Notes: a model not told the origin generated them from the sequence alone. 64,000 nucleotides of DNA from Hirundichthys speculiger (GCA_018398805.1 JAGFBZ010000558.1:292524-356523); one strand, 5' to 3'. Counted from the stretch's first letter, positions 47,132-60,198 are shown. A program made the numbers and translations.

Positions 47132-50100
47132 ATGAGGAGCGGAGTGGGCTTGTGTGTGCTGGGTCTGCTGTGCCTCCACGGCTCTGTGCTCGGGCAGGTA
47201 AGGAGGTTGTGGAGTCCGTCAAGATAACAAAAAAAAAAAAAGAGCTAAAAATCAGGACTAATTAAGTTTTCTTTTCTTATTTCTGGTTGATTTTCAAACT
47301 AAAACCTTTTGGATTAAGCTCCTGCTGCCCTGATAAGAGACACGTCCATCCATCCATCTGTTTTTATTCCTCCTCATTCCTCCGCAGGAGTCTGATAAGA
47401 GACATGTTGCAATGAAAACATGAAAACAGCCAAAGTCAGTCAAGTCAGCATTGTTTCACTTTTTTCAGCGTGCTCTGACTTTTGGTGTTTCAAAGTCAGA
47501 GCACACTGAAAAAAGTGAAACAATGCTGTCCTTCATTGAATTTGTTTTTTCTCATTCCAATAGGTTAAAAATATCAGTTTGCTCATTTAAACTAAGTTTT
47601 CTAATTTATGTCTGTGTGTGAATTTATTATTTTTTTTACTTTACGACAATACAAAATGGCAGCAGATCATCAAAGGGATTTTTCTCATTTTGATCAAAGC
47701 AATGTTTTTTAGATTGAATCAGTTTGCGCATGCGCAGTCTTCAAAACCTCTAGCGGTATAATTGTACTTCTGCGTTCCGTTGGGACATTAACGCTGGTTT
47801 GGGAGTGAAGATTTACATTCTGGTAACGTTACTTCAAGTCATTTTCGTTCCTGTCCTGGTCTAAACGTAATGTTCAGCCCGATGCTCAGTTCGAAACAAG
47901 GAAGGAAGGAATGAAGGAAGGAAGGAATAAGTTCACTGCAGTGAACTTATTCCTTCCTCTCCTCTCAGCTGACCTGCAGAGGCGGCTGAAGCTCAGTAGT
48001 GAAGATTATTGCTGATGATGGCTGATATCAGCAGCTTATATTCAAATATATGTGCGTCACGGCGGGTGCCGCGCTAATTATAATCAAGAAAGCAGCACGT
48101 TTGAGTCTGTCAGCTCAATGAAGTTGAGCCCCTAAATATGAGTGATGGATTTCAGTTATCTGTTTCAAAAAAAAAAAAAACTAAAAAAGGTGCATTCAGG
48201 CCTTTACGAGATCACTGGTTACAGAAAACAAAACTGCAATGGTTAAGTTACCATCAGCTGACCCAGAACCCGTATCCTCTTCGTGCAGGAGCCGGTGGAG
48301 GCCGAGGCCGGGGTCCCGGTGCTCTGCGACGACCCATCCGTGGAGAAGGCCGTGCACGCCGCCCTGCACAAGTTCAACGGGAGGCTGAGCATCGGCAACA
48401 AGCTGGCGCTGTTTCAGATACAGTCGGCCAGAAAGGTACGGTTGGTCAAAAAAATACTCAGAGATAGAAGATCAGAGATAGAGACAGAAAGATACTCACA
48501 ATAACTGAATGTAATTTAAAACATGCAGGGACTCAGAGAGATCTGTAACTGAACGGTGTTGAACAGTCTATCATGTTACATGTAACATGCAAAGAAGCTG
48601 TTACAGCTAACTTTTAATGCAGCAGATGAGCATTATGACTCTTCTTTCTAATATGACCTTCATCTGTCAAGTACGACGGAGTATTAGGGCCACAGTGAGA
48701 AAAAATGTTGTGGACAATGATTTTTTTTTTTTGATTGTTCACTTAGAGAATAAAGTCGAAATGTCGAGAATAAAGTCGAAATCCAGAGAATAAAGACGAA
48801 ATGTCGAGAATATAGACGAAATGTTGAGAATAAAGTCGAAATGTCGAGAGTAAAGTTGAAATTTCGAGAGTAAAGTTGAAATGTCGAGAGTAAAAACGAA
48901 ATGTCAAGAGTAAAGACAAAATATCGAGAGTAAAATCGAAATGTCAAGAGTAAAGAAGAAATGCAGAGAGTAAAGATGAAATGTCGAGAGTAAGGTCGAA
49001 ATGTCGAGAGTAAAGTCGAAATGCCGAGAGTAAAGACGAAATGCTGAGAATAAAGTCGAAATGTGGAGAGTAAAGTCAAAATGTCGAGAGTAAGGTCGAA
49101 ATGTCGAGAGTAAAGTCAAAATGTCGAGAGTAAAGTCCAAATGCAGAGAATAAAGTCGAAATGTTGAGAATAAAGTCGAAATGCTGAGATTAAAGTCGAA
49201 ATGTCGAGAATAACGTCGAAATGCTGAGAATAAAGTCGAAATGTCGACAGTAAAGATGAAATGTTGAGAGTAAAGTTGAAAAGTCGAGAGTAAAGTCAAA
49301 TTCTGAGAGTAAAGTCGAAATGCCGAGAGTAAGGTCGAAATGTCGAGAGTAAAGTCGAAATGTTGAGAGTAAAGTCGAAATGACGAGAGTAAAGACGAAA
49401 TGTCGAGAGTAAAGTCAAATGCTGAGAGTAAAGTCGAAATGCCGAGAGTAAGGTCGAAATGTCGAGAGTAAAGTCGAAACGCCGAGAGTAAAGACGAAAT
49501 GCCGAGAGTAAGGTCTAAATGCCGAGAGTAAAGACGAAATGCAAAGAGTAAAGTCGAAATGCCAAGAATAAAGTCGAAATGTTGAGAATAAAGTCGAAAT
49601 GTCAAGAATAAGGTCGAAATGTCGAGAATAAACTCGAAATGTCGAGTATAAAGTCGAAATGCCGAGGACAAAGTCGAAATGTCGAGAATAAAGTCCAAAT
49701 GCCGAGAATAAAGTCAATATGTCTAGAATAAAGTCAAAATGTCGAGAATAAAGTCGAAATGTCGAGAGTAAAGTCGAAATGTCGAGAGTAAAGTCGAAAT
49801 GCTGAGAGTAAAGTCGAAATGCCGAGAGTAAAGTCGAAATGCCGAGAATAAAGACGAAATCTCGAGAGTAAGGTCGAAATGTCGAGTAAGGTCGAAATGC
49901 CGAGAGTAAAGACAAAATGCCAAGAGTAAAGTCGAAATGCAGAGGACAAAGTCGAAATGTCGAGAATAAAGTTCAAATGCCGAGAATAAAGTCGAAATGT
50001 CGAGAATAAAGTTGAAATGCCGAGGAAAAAGTCGAAATGTCGAGAGTAAAGTCGAAATGCTGAGAGTAAGGTCGAAATGTCGAGAGTACAGTCGAAATGC

Positions 50101-53100
50101 CGAGAGTAAAGACCAAATGTCGAGAGTAAGGTCAAACTGTCGAGAGTAAAGTCGAAATGCCGAGAGTAAAGACGAAATGTCGAGAGTAAGGTCGAAATGT
50201 CGAGAGTAAAGACAAAATGCCGCGAGTAAAGTCGAAATGTTGAGAATAAAGTCGAAATTCCGAGGACAAAGTTGAAATGTCAAGAATAAAGTCGAGAATA
50301 AAGTCGAAATGTCGAGAATAAATTAGAAATGCCGAGGACAAAGTCGAAATGCCGAGAATAAAGTCAAAATGTCGACAGTAAAAACGAAATGTCGAGAATA
50401 AAGTCGAAATGCCGAGAGTAAAGACAAAATGTCGAGAGTAAAGTCGAAATGCTGAGAATAAAGACGAAATGTCGAGAGTAAAGACAAAATGTCGAGAGTA
50501 AAGTCGAAATGTCGAGAGTAAAGACGAAATGCAGAGAGTAAAGTCGAGATGTCGAGAGTATAGTCGAAATGTTGAGAATAAAGACGAAATGTCGAGAGTA
50601 AAGACGAAATGTCGAGAGTATAGTCGAAATGTTGAGAATAAAGTCGAAATGTCGACAGTAAAGACGAAATGTCGAGAGTAAAGTCGAATTGTCGAGAATA
50701 AAGACGAAATGTCGAGAGTAAAGACGAAATGTCGAGAGTAAAGTCGAAATGTCGAGAGTAAAGTCAAAATGACGAGAGTAAAGAAGAAATGCAGAGAGTA
50801 AATTCGAAATGTCGAGAGTAAAGAAGAAATGCAGAGAGTAAAGACGAAATGCAGAGAGTAAAGTCGAAATGTCGAGAGTAAAGTCGAAATGCCGAGGATA
50901 AAGTCAAAATGCCGAGAACAAAGTCGAAATGTCGAGAATAAAGTCGAAATGTCGAGAATAAAGTCGAAATCTCGAGAATAAAGTCGAAATGTCGAGAATA
51001 AAGTCGAAAAGAAAGTGAAATGTTGAGAATAAAGTCAAAATCTAAAATAAAATCTGAAATGCAGTTTTTTAGAATTCCAGAATCCGTTTAGTTTATTTTT
51101 CTGAGTAGGTGCAATTTCTGATACAATCTCTTCAAAGTACAAATATTTATTATAATACCGTGTCTATGTGATAAAAGCACATAGACACAGACATTATGTT
51201 GGTAGAGTAAAACTGGTTTGAATAAATCTTTAAGACAACTTTATTGTGGAAAATGCATTTTGATTTTATTATCTAAGTGAGGAATGGAAAAAAAAATTAT
51301 TGTCCACAATTTTTTTTTCTCACTGTGGCCCTGATACTCCGTCGTTGTCAAGAGATTAAAGCAGTGATGGGGAAAAAAACGTAATGGCCTTTAAAAAAAA
51401 AAGATAAAACAGTCGAGGCTGCATTAATCTAATGGCACAAAGGACATTAAGAGCTGAGACAGAGCAGATACGACAGTAAACATGTCGGTCATCAAGTCAA
51501 CGCTGTCCCAAAAACATCCAGTTATGTCAGTGACATGCCAAAGATCATCTGGGGGCCGTTTCCCCTCCAAAGGTTCATTTCATTTCAGCGCAGTGAAGTA
51601 ATGAACCGAGGTTCAGCCTCCCCCAACGGAAAAACATTTTCCTGGAAAACGTCCAGTGACCCTTTGACCCCATGTACGCAGCCACCATGTTTGTTTGCGT
51701 GCAGGTGGAGAACGGCTCGGAGCTGCTGTACTTCCTGGACTTCACCAGCAGGAGGAGCGACTGTCCGGCGGGAAGCAGCAAACCCTGGACCAACTGCGAC
51801 TACCTGCCGACGGGACCCAAGGTAGCGGCGCCGACGCCCACCGGACCGGACACTCGTGCGTGAGCAACGTCGGTGTTGATGGGGACACTGATGAAGCTGT
51901 ACCTGTGTGTGTCTCCTTCCGCCAGGTGCCGCTGTCCTGCAACGCCACGGTTGGCGTGACTGAGACGGAAACTGACACGAAAGAAGTGAACTGTCAGTTC
52001 GGTGAGTGAATGAATGAATGGTTTCAGTTACTCACATATGTGCACGTTAAACACATTATGTAATGCTCTTCATTAGCAAACACGCGGAACTTCGACCCAC
52101 CGGAGACCACAGTTCACTCAGAAGATGTGAGGATGCGCTCAGATTTTAACCCTTAATTATCTACCTGCACAATTATAAAGAGGCGGAATAAATCATTTTT
52201 GCTTTCTCTAAATGTTAGCATCCAATCCTCAGTGCAAGAACAGTCATTTAGGGGTGCAAAGTGAAGTGTGTAGATTTATAAACACATAAGAACTAGGACT
52301 GGGCAAGTTAACGCGTTATTATCGCGTTAATTTATTAACACCGACATTTATTTTATCGCGCGTTAACGCATGTTGCTCACATGCTTTTATTTTGAAAGGT
52401 CTGTTACTGGCTGCTGCGGAACCAGAGAACAATAAACATAAGGGAAAACTAAAACAGACATGGAGAACGGTAAAAATCTGTGAACTTTACAGTTCAGGTA
52501 GCAACTCAGGTAGCAATATTAACAATTTTGTCTCAAAACAAAAATTCTGGACTGCAACAAAACTTTGTGGTCATTCCTCCATGTTCCATCAGATCTGCTC
52601 CATGTGTTTCACTGTCCTGCTGTTCTCTAGGCTGTTAATCTGTGCAGTGCGGCCCCTCTAGCTTTGGTACCAGAAATTTGTGTAACGACAAGTTCCGAGT
52701 CACGTCCCAAAGTCCGGCCAAATTATAAAAACAAATTCGGTCCCGTGGCCCGTTTTTAATTTCCTAATCTTTGATCCAAGTCTAAAATTAAATACGAAAA
52801 ACAGGCTTTTTTTTTTTTTTTGTTTTTTGTGTTAGATTAAAAAGTGAAAAACGAAATTTTTGATGGACAGTTGAAAATGGGAAGAATGAATGATACACAG
52901 ATTGATAAAGTTACTAAACTTTAACATGGACATTTTCATTTTAAAGTTCTCCCAGACGGAGGATTCAACAGAAACAAAGTTATTTGTAACAACTGACAAG
53001 TTGAACTCCCCGTTAAAAGTTTCTGCTGTTTACCTCAGAAACGTTTTAATGTTCTGATAGTGGCTCAGGATTTTGTTGGTCGACTTTTTTTTTTTATATA

Positions 53101-56100
53101 TATAAAAACAGGATGACATTAATTCCCTGGCAGTGGCAATAAGCTTTATTTTATTTTAAATTTTTTAAGATGAGATTTACATTAAATGTGTTACTGACAA
53201 GTGCTGATGTTAAAAGAGTTTGAACAACAAATGTTATGACACTTGAGTTCATATGGGAGCAGAACATTTAAATAAAAGTGACCTTTACAATACTTTTGAA
53301 TTCATTATTTGATTTTGTGTATACAATGCGATTAATCAGGAAATCATGCAATTAATCACGATTAAAAAATTTAATCGTTGCCCAGCTCTAATAAGAACAT
53401 AAATGCATCTACATATAAGTATGAAATGGACTTGTCTGCAGCATGTAGATGAATTCACACTATTTGTGTTGCATCAGCGTAAAGGTTGCTGCTGTTGCAG
53501 GAAAATTAAAGTGCATATTGGTCAAAAAATAAAACACATTCACTTTTGCTTTCTTGGTCTCAGAAGAAGTAAATAGCAAAATTTAAAATGGACCAAAATT
53601 TAAAAAAGTCTTTGTACTCCCTTTGTACTCGTTGCCTCTCTTCCAGCTGACCCATGATGACTCATCGTGTAAAATGTTTCAGCATCCATGTGTGTGCGTG
53701 TGTTTTATTTGTGAAGAGCTCCTGTGTCATTAAGGAAACAGAAACTATGCACCGGTGGGTGCAGGGAAAACAGAGGTTGTGCAACAAATCAACATCGTCT
53801 GCAAATACAGAAAACACAGCCCCACGTAGACTTTAATCTTTTTAATCCTTATCAGCTGCAGCGTTGGTGTACAGCAAACACGTCCACTCATTCCTCTGCT
53901 TTTGCAACTTTTAAGTCTCTGCTTGTAAAATTCCTTTGTAGAAAATGGCTGTTTCACTTCCACGTTTTTTTTTTTTTTTTTCAAAATAATTTCTAATTAC
54001 TAAATAAATGTGATGTGACAGAACCGCTCCACTGGAGAGCAGATGGGTCTGGAGCATCAAAGCTCCCCTGATCTGGGTAGAAGCTGTGGTTTGTCCTCAA
54101 GCGCCCCCTAGAGGACTTCCTTAATCATTACTTGTTAGTTTGTTAGTTTGACTGGGTTTGGTGTCAGAGTGCAGCATGATGGGATGGGGGGGGGGGGGGG
54201 GGGGGTATCTGGGTGCTCTCGGGGTGCACTGTGTGTGTGAATATGCAGAGTGAAGTAAAAATTATTAGACCACCATTTTTTTTTTTCTTCAGTTTCTTGT
54301 TCATTTTAATACCTGGTACCACTAAACGTCATCATGTAGTTTAGATATGATATTTAAGATATCAGCTCTTAAATAAACTCTTATGAGCAATCTTTGTGGT
54401 TATCGTTATGTTTGTCCAAACAAATGTACCTTTAGTTGTACCAGGCATTAAAATGAACAAGAAACTGAAGAAAACAAGGGTGGTCTAATATTTTTTTCCA
54501 TGACTGTATATGTAGTATATACTATAGTATATATTATAGTATGTACTGTAGTGTGAATGTGTGTGTATCAGTATGTATGTATGTAGTTAAATGTCTATGT
54601 CTATCTGGATATGAAATTACAACTAAAATTTAGGATAAGGCCTCAAAAACCGGATCAATTTTAAGGGTAATCATGGAATACTGGAGAAGGGGTAGGATTA
54701 AATAAGTTTTACTTCTTCCTATCCCTTTTCAGACATGTTAAACCAGATGTGTTTTGCATATTGATATGTATATGTATGTATATAGATCGGTGTGTATACA
54801 TTGGGTATAAATTTTGTTTATTTTTTCTTTTTTTTTAATATTTTGATTTATTTACAAGAGGTTCTATATGTTTCTAAATTATGGTTATGCACACGTGTAT
54901 ATTGATTTATGCATTATTATATTTTATTAATATATTTATTTTCAGATACATAGATTCATGATAGCGTTAAAATTGTCTATGCTTTAAAAGATTGTTTTGA
55001 CATGTCTGGAATGAATCAATAAATGAAAATGAAATGAGTTTTACCTTTTTTCCCCCCGTTGACACCGATTTCCCTCCTCTTCAGACCAGTTCGTCGTACC
55101 GGAGAAGGCCGCCTGTCTGGGCTGCCCCGAGGACATCGACGAGAACTCGGAGGACCTCAGAGTTCCTGTCGTCGCCTCCCTCTCCAAGTACAACTCCGGG
55201 TCAGACTCGACTCACCTTTTCACCCTGAACGAAATCGGCCACGCCACCAGACAGGTACGGACGGCGGTTTGAGCCAAGGCCCGGCCTCAGGAAACCCCTT
55301 TTTAACCGTTTGTAACCGGCGTGCATCTCCGCAGGTGGTCGCGGGCTTCAGGTTCAAGCTGAGGTTCGATATGAGGAAGAGCACGTGCGCCAAGGCCGAG
55401 CACAACGACCTCAACGAGCTGTGCGTCGCCGATGACGAGAATCTGGTAAACGAAGCGGGACTCCAACTGTTACTTTAAAATGAGGCGAATACGTCAGACA
55501 CGACAAAAGTAAATTTTTATTTATTTATTAACAATAAATAGCCTCCTGGCCAGAGGTTTCAGAAAAGCTTGCTGCTCAGGAACTTTTAGGTTAACACAAC
55601 GCCAAGAAGGAAAGACATCAGCAGTTATCTCAGAGCAGCTGCCCGTCCACCAGGGAAGGACTTTAAGGACATTTCAGGACAATCGTCACCAAGAGGAAAA
55701 CAGACACACCTCCCCGCAAGAGAAAAAAAAAAAAAACTTACGAGCTACATTTGAGGCTCTATAGTTGATGCTTAGACATTTAGAAAACTGCTGTGCAGGT
55801 TCGGCTCGTTTGGACTAGTTGTCAGGAGAAAGCTTCGTCTCTATAAAGACGTATATGGCAACGATGATATTTGCAAAGCTGAAACCACAAAAAAACATAA
55901 ATATTTGGTCATAAGACCAGAGCAGCTGCAGATCAGCTTTGCAATCACTGGCCACGGTTACACATTGTTTTCAATTCGGAATTAATTATTCCGAATTAAA
56001 TAATTCAGAATTAAACTATTTTCCTTCGGGTTTACATGGAAATAGTAATTCTGAATTGAGGTTTAGATGGAAAACACGTTTGATCAGCTTTATCCAATTC

Positions 56101-58092
56101 CGCTTAAGATCTGGGGGTTGGGAAGGGTTCTGATTGGATGGGGGGGGGCATCTTTACGTATTTACGTCTACCGGAAGAAACCAAACTTACTCGATTAGCA
56201 ACAACATGGAGGACTACATTATTAGCATCCTTTTTGGATTTGTTTTGATTTTATTTTTGAAGCAGCAGCACAACAACATCATGTCGATGATTTTTCTTTG
56301 AAAACAAGCCCAGCGCGGAATATAAGCGTCATCGCGACAGACGGGCAAGAGAACTAGCATGCGCAGAAAGACCGGAATTAATTTAAAGCGGAATGAGTGT
56401 TTACATGACCGCGGAATTATTCTATTCGGATTTAAAATCAGAATAAACCAGCCACTTACTTCGGAATTAAGTTTAATTCGGAATGGACATTTTCATTCGG
56501 AATTAGGTGTTTACATGGTAAATTTTAATCATTTTAAATCGGATTTAATTTTAATTCTGAATTAAAGAGGAATTAAACTTTGTAAACGGAGTTGATCCTG
56601 GGGTCCATGTTTCATGGTCTTTATAGTCCTGTCACTTCCACCAGGGATCTTTCTTTTGTCTCAACGGGCCAGCCTTTAGGAAAATGGCAAAAAAAAAAAA
56701 AAACAAAAAGAAAAATCCGAAAAAGGTCTCAACACGTTTAAGAGGCCTGAATGAAGTGAAAAGCGAGATGTTCGTTCAGAAGAAGCGATGGATTCATGAA
56801 CTTTTCCAGTTTGTTTTTTTCCTCCACCTGATTTATCAGGGTTAGTTTTCTAGAAACGTTAATGTCCTGGTCAGAAAAACTTGAATAAAATGATTAAAGC
56901 GAGGGTTTCTTTGACTTCAACGTGGTCGTCACTGTGCCTTTTGTGCCTTGCAGGAGTTCGTCAACTGTAACTCCACAGTCGATGTTGCACCGTGGAGATT
57001 TGAACTTCCAGCGGTCCAGATGGAGTGTGAACCAGGAGCCCTGCCTACCACGGTGAGACGGTCTTTTTAGGTCAGGGGGGTCGGGCTCAGTTTCACTGAG
57101 GGCCACATCAGCATCATGGTTGAAGGGCCAGATTAACAGCATGATGTAACAAAATCTAATGTAAATCAAAATATATTTAACTACACCTTATTATATTGTT
57201 AAATAACGGATTCTGTATTTATTTCCATGTTTTCTGTCAAAATGCCGACGTAGATTAAACTCTTTCATGACTGACACCACCTCATAACACAAACATACTG
57301 TTTTTTTCACCTTGAGATACAAACTTGTATTCGGTTTCCGTTGATGATGAAACTTCTTTCTTCCTTGTGGCATCAATTTTTCTTTTCTTGGACATGTTGG
57401 GATTAGTTTGTAGAGGTTTTTCTCAAGTCCATCAGTTCTTGCTCATGGTGATATACTGTTATCGTTGTGGGTAATGACGAAATGCATTATGGGAGATGTA
57501 GTTTATTGTCAATATGTGCTTTAAAGCGGCCTAAGCTTATTTGAAGTCTTAAAATATCGGTTTAAAATTTAAGCCAATAGTGCACAAGCCCTCGAGGGCC
57601 ACATAAAATGACGTGGCGGGCCACATTTGGCCCGCGGGCCTTGTGTTTGACACACGTTTTAGGCCGCACCTTACTGATCGTTCGTTCATCTGATCGTAGA
57701 TCGTTCATCTACCCTGTTTCATGTCTTCTCCACAGCCCTTCAGCAGACGCCGTCCTCCTGGTTGGTCTCCTCTCAGGAACTTCCTGTACAGGCCTCCCTC
57801 CAGCGCCCCGCCCGCGGCGACGGCTCCGCCCACGCAGCCCCCGCCCACGAACCCTTCGACCAAACAGGAGTCGTCTGAGGAGGACACCGGCGCTTCCGCG
57901 CCCTCGGCGTCGCCCGACGCCCGGGCCGGCAGCCCCACCCACTGCCCGTCTAAGCCCTGGAAGCCCTTCCAGCCGCTCAGTCCCGCCGTAGCCCCCCGGC
58001 CCCCACCACAGACGGCGCCTCCCCGGCGCCCCCGGCAGAGGGGGCTTCACCGACACAGACCTGCTGTCTTAACGGAGCCACGTTTATACTGA
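47132..58092 (+). CDS. KNG1: KNG1, kininogen with two cystatin domains and bradykinin (8 coding exons)
   Basis: Secreted plasma precursor of bradykinin and a cysteine-protease inhibitor. Exons: 47132-47197, 48289-48435, 51705-51821, 51926-52001, 55085-55254, 55335-55445, 56954-57052, 57736-58092; 1143 bp, 380 aa in the frame as read. Signal peptide 1-22 (MRSGVGLCVLGLLCLHGSVL). Cystatin domain 1 is 23-136 and domain 2 is 137-262, each split over three exons as in the family. Domain 2 keeps the inhibitory QVVAG (192-196) and the PW hairpin (APWRF). Domain 1 has KVENG at that place. Bradykinin RPPGWSPLR is at 268-276, preceded by a further Arg. The tail is short, Pro-rich, without a His-rich region, and has the conserved Cys332 in CPSKPWK, which in kininogens bonds to the N-terminal Cys. 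The last ~35 codons are probably frameshifted (see findings). An NCNST and an SCNAT glycosylation site are present. Confidence 0.95.
47446..47528. repeat. Foldback, ~37-bp arms
   Basis: CAGCATTGTTTCACTTTTTT... and its complement ending ...AAACAATGCTG around a short loop, with one or two mismatches. KNG1 intron 1. A smaller palindrome (AGGAATAAGTTCACTGCAGT...) is at 47924-47957. Confidence 0.85.
48673..51345. mobile_element. Minisatellite-bearing DNA element, copy 2
   Basis: Same ends as copy 1 (ACGACGGAGTATTAGGGCCA...), with the 20-bp array expanded to about 2.3 kb (48745-51060) and the same hairpin-containing 3' part. In KNG1 intron 2, antisense frames read FRLYSRHFDFTLDIS-like repeats that are not genes. 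Confidence 0.85.
52294..53390 (-). mobile_element. hAT-like MITE family 'GCTGGGCAA', copy 3
   Basis: Reverse orientation. Flanked by a perfect 8-bp duplication ATAAGAAC (52286-52293, 53391-53398), which places this family in hAT. KNG1 intron 4. Confidence 0.9.
53399..54245. other. KNG1 intron 4, no feature recognised
   Basis: G run at 54187-54206 and T run at 53965-53981. No exon supported. Confidence 0.35.
54246..54507. mobile_element. mariner/Tc1-like MITE copy 2
   Basis: Right end CCATGACTGTA and body match 35949-36313. The left end is eroded (AGAGTGAAGTAAAAATTATT) and about 100 bp shorter. Confidence 0.7.
54640..55033 (+). mobile_element. LINE 3' tail
   Basis: GGAGAAGGGGTAGGATTAAA...TTACTTCTTCCTATCCCTTT followed by AT-rich sequence and ending GAATCAATAAATGAAAATGA. 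This is a 3' UTR I associate with widespread fish LINEs. No coding part. KNG1 intron 4. Confidence 0.6.
55955..56600. mobile_element. PIF/Harbinger-like element, copy 2
   Basis: Begins GGTTACACATTG...CAATTCGGAATTAATT and ends GAATTAAACTTTGTAAAC. Shares GAACTAGCATGCGCAGAAAG and other blocks with 3745-4490 but lacks the Myb/SANT frame. KNG1 intron 6. Confidence 0.65.
57073..57656 (-). mobile_element. hAT (Charlie-like) remnant
   Basis: CAGGGGGGTCGGGCTCAGTT to ...GCCTTGTGTTTGACACACG, flanked by TTTTAGGT / TTTTAGGC. The minus frame 57191-57376 includes CLCYEVVSVMKEFNLRRHF then DRKHG, the zinc-finger-like N-terminus of ZBED/GTF2IRD2-related hAT transposases. KNG1 intron 7. Confidence 0.7.
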
Positions 58093-58188
58093 GAAAATAT
58101 CACCCGTCATTTTTTGTTTTTACGTTTGTAGGCAGACCAGCTCTTCAGGGATGTTATTGTGGTTGGTGTCGTAGGAAGAGAAGGCAGA

Positions 58189-58194
58189 AATAAA
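58189..58194 (+). terminator. KNG1: KNG1 poly(A) signal candidate
   Basis: AATAAA about 95 bases after the KNG1 stop; a second AATAAA lies at 58353-58358. The short distance fits a compact liver mRNA. No coding sequence follows on this strand before the convergent PIK3CA UTR. Confidence 0.5.
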
Positions 58195-58358
58195 CGAGAT
58201 CAATACGTGAATTGGTGAGAAACCCATAAAACTCTAAAAGGAAAGCACTGGAAGTCTACGCTGTCGTAGCTGCTAAAAAAAAACCCCAATCTGGTATCAG
58301 TTTCCTTTGAGTAAGTCGAGGTAATGTGTGTTTAAATTGTCTTGGAAACAGAAATAAA

Positions 58359-58689
58359 CCCACGCTCTCTTCTGGTATCGTGTGCAAATATTACATTGCT
58401 TCATTCTCAATTAAAAAAAAAAAAAAGATCTGAAACTGTTATTTTTTTTTTCCCCTTCAACAGTGTCCATAACAGCCCGTTCAAGAAAAATAACATCTGA
58501 ACAAATATGTGAAATAGTTTGGAAATCATTAGTCATAATTCCTGGGAAACGAGGCTTCTACGGGAAAATAAATTCCTTTTTCCAGAAATCCACTGATGAA
58601 GCCGGGCAAAGGCACCCGGCGCCCGGCACGTTTCAGCCGTCAGCGGGGGAAAAAAAAGGGTTTTGTAACGAGGTCCGGACAAACACACG
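58359..58689. other. Convergent intergenic gap between KNG1 and PIK3CA
   Basis: About 330 bases between the last KNG1 poly(A) candidate and the PIK3CA one. A-rich and T-rich runs, no gene or clear repeat seen. Confidence 0.4.
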
Positions 58690-59078
58690 CCAGTGAATGT
58701 TTAACAAATTTATTTGTACATCTTCACAGGACACTCAGGTGACCAGTCAGTCAGGGCACAGACCTCAACTCCGTGACCGGAGAGCCGAAAACGAAACGAC
58801 ATACATTCATAAATAAAAAAAAGCCAGTTAGGATCGACTCGTCCTGGAAAACTACAGGGAGCAAACTTAAGGCATTAATCTATAAACATCTGTACGGCTG
58901 CCTATCGGACTCAACGGGAGGGAAGAAATAAAATATAACGAGAGGAATATCCATCCTGACCCGGTCTCATGCAGGGAGACATTTCATTGGCCCGTTTTAC
59001 ATTCATTAACAGTACATGTTAAAGTCCTGACAGTAATGGTATGTTATAGAAATATATTAGCACGTGTGATGTCATAAT

Positions 59079-59109
<31 letters not shown>

Positions 59110-60130
59110 ATGGCATGGATCCAGAGATCATTTTGTCAATATTTGTGACTCTTCAGAAACCATCTGAAATCATCACTTTATGCTTAAAACAAACAGGTTT
59201 TAAACTCTGTTCATCACGGGAATAAAAAAAAAAAGGTCTTTTTTTTTTTTTAAAGGAGGACACTTTAAGTTTCAGAAAGGCAGCGTTTACTGCAGATATT
59301 GCACTGGACTGTGTTACATCTCGTGGGTGTTTGTGTCGTCATGAGTCACAGCTGAGATTCAGACGATTGTATTAAAGTTTACCTGTCGGTACTTCAAACG
59401 GCTCATGGAGTAAAATATTAGATATCATGCAGCATCATGTGGTTCCCCGTCTCCTGCTGATCCGCTGCGGTGCTTAAAAACACCTGCAACACAGCTGGAG
59501 ACGAGAATCTCTGAATGAACGCGCTCAGGAAACGTTTGACGACGATGACGACGGGCTCAGGATGCAGAGCTGAGATCAACAAATGTTATTAGTGTTGAGT
59601 GGGTCATTTTTCACAACTGTCAAGTCACCTGATCCCACGAATTTAGACTCGAGCTCGACTTCAGTCCTCCGTTAGTTCACGAGACGGCCGAGTCTTCGCT
59701 CTGAAATGTAGGACTGTGGCACCAAGGACGTCCACTGCAGGTATCAAACAGCTGCTTCACAATGCTTCAGCCATCGGTGCTGACATACAGTAGAACACAC
59801 GCACACTTACTACGACTACACGCACACACGCAACTCAGCTTTACACCAACAACATTCAGCTGTTGTTCCGATTTGCAACATTTCAAGTAAAACCTGTATA
59901 AACTCATGTATGAAAAAAAAGAAGAGTTTGAGTTTCCCCTCGTTTATGTTTCCTCACAAATAATGCAAAAAAAACCCCAAAACAATCCTTTTCGTTTTCC
60001 TCCTCATTCACAGACCTGCCACTAGGGGGCGTTTAAAACATGACAGACACCATCACCACCGACATAAGTAAGTTTTCATTGGGACCTGCCAATGAAGCTC
60101 TGCAGCCTGCACAGAACCACAGCTGGAGGA

Positions 60131-60198
<68 letters not shown>

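Noticed and set aside
57709..58056. Minus-strand Gly/Arg-rich frames opposite KNG1 exon 8
   Set aside because: Antisense shadow of a GC-rich coding exon.
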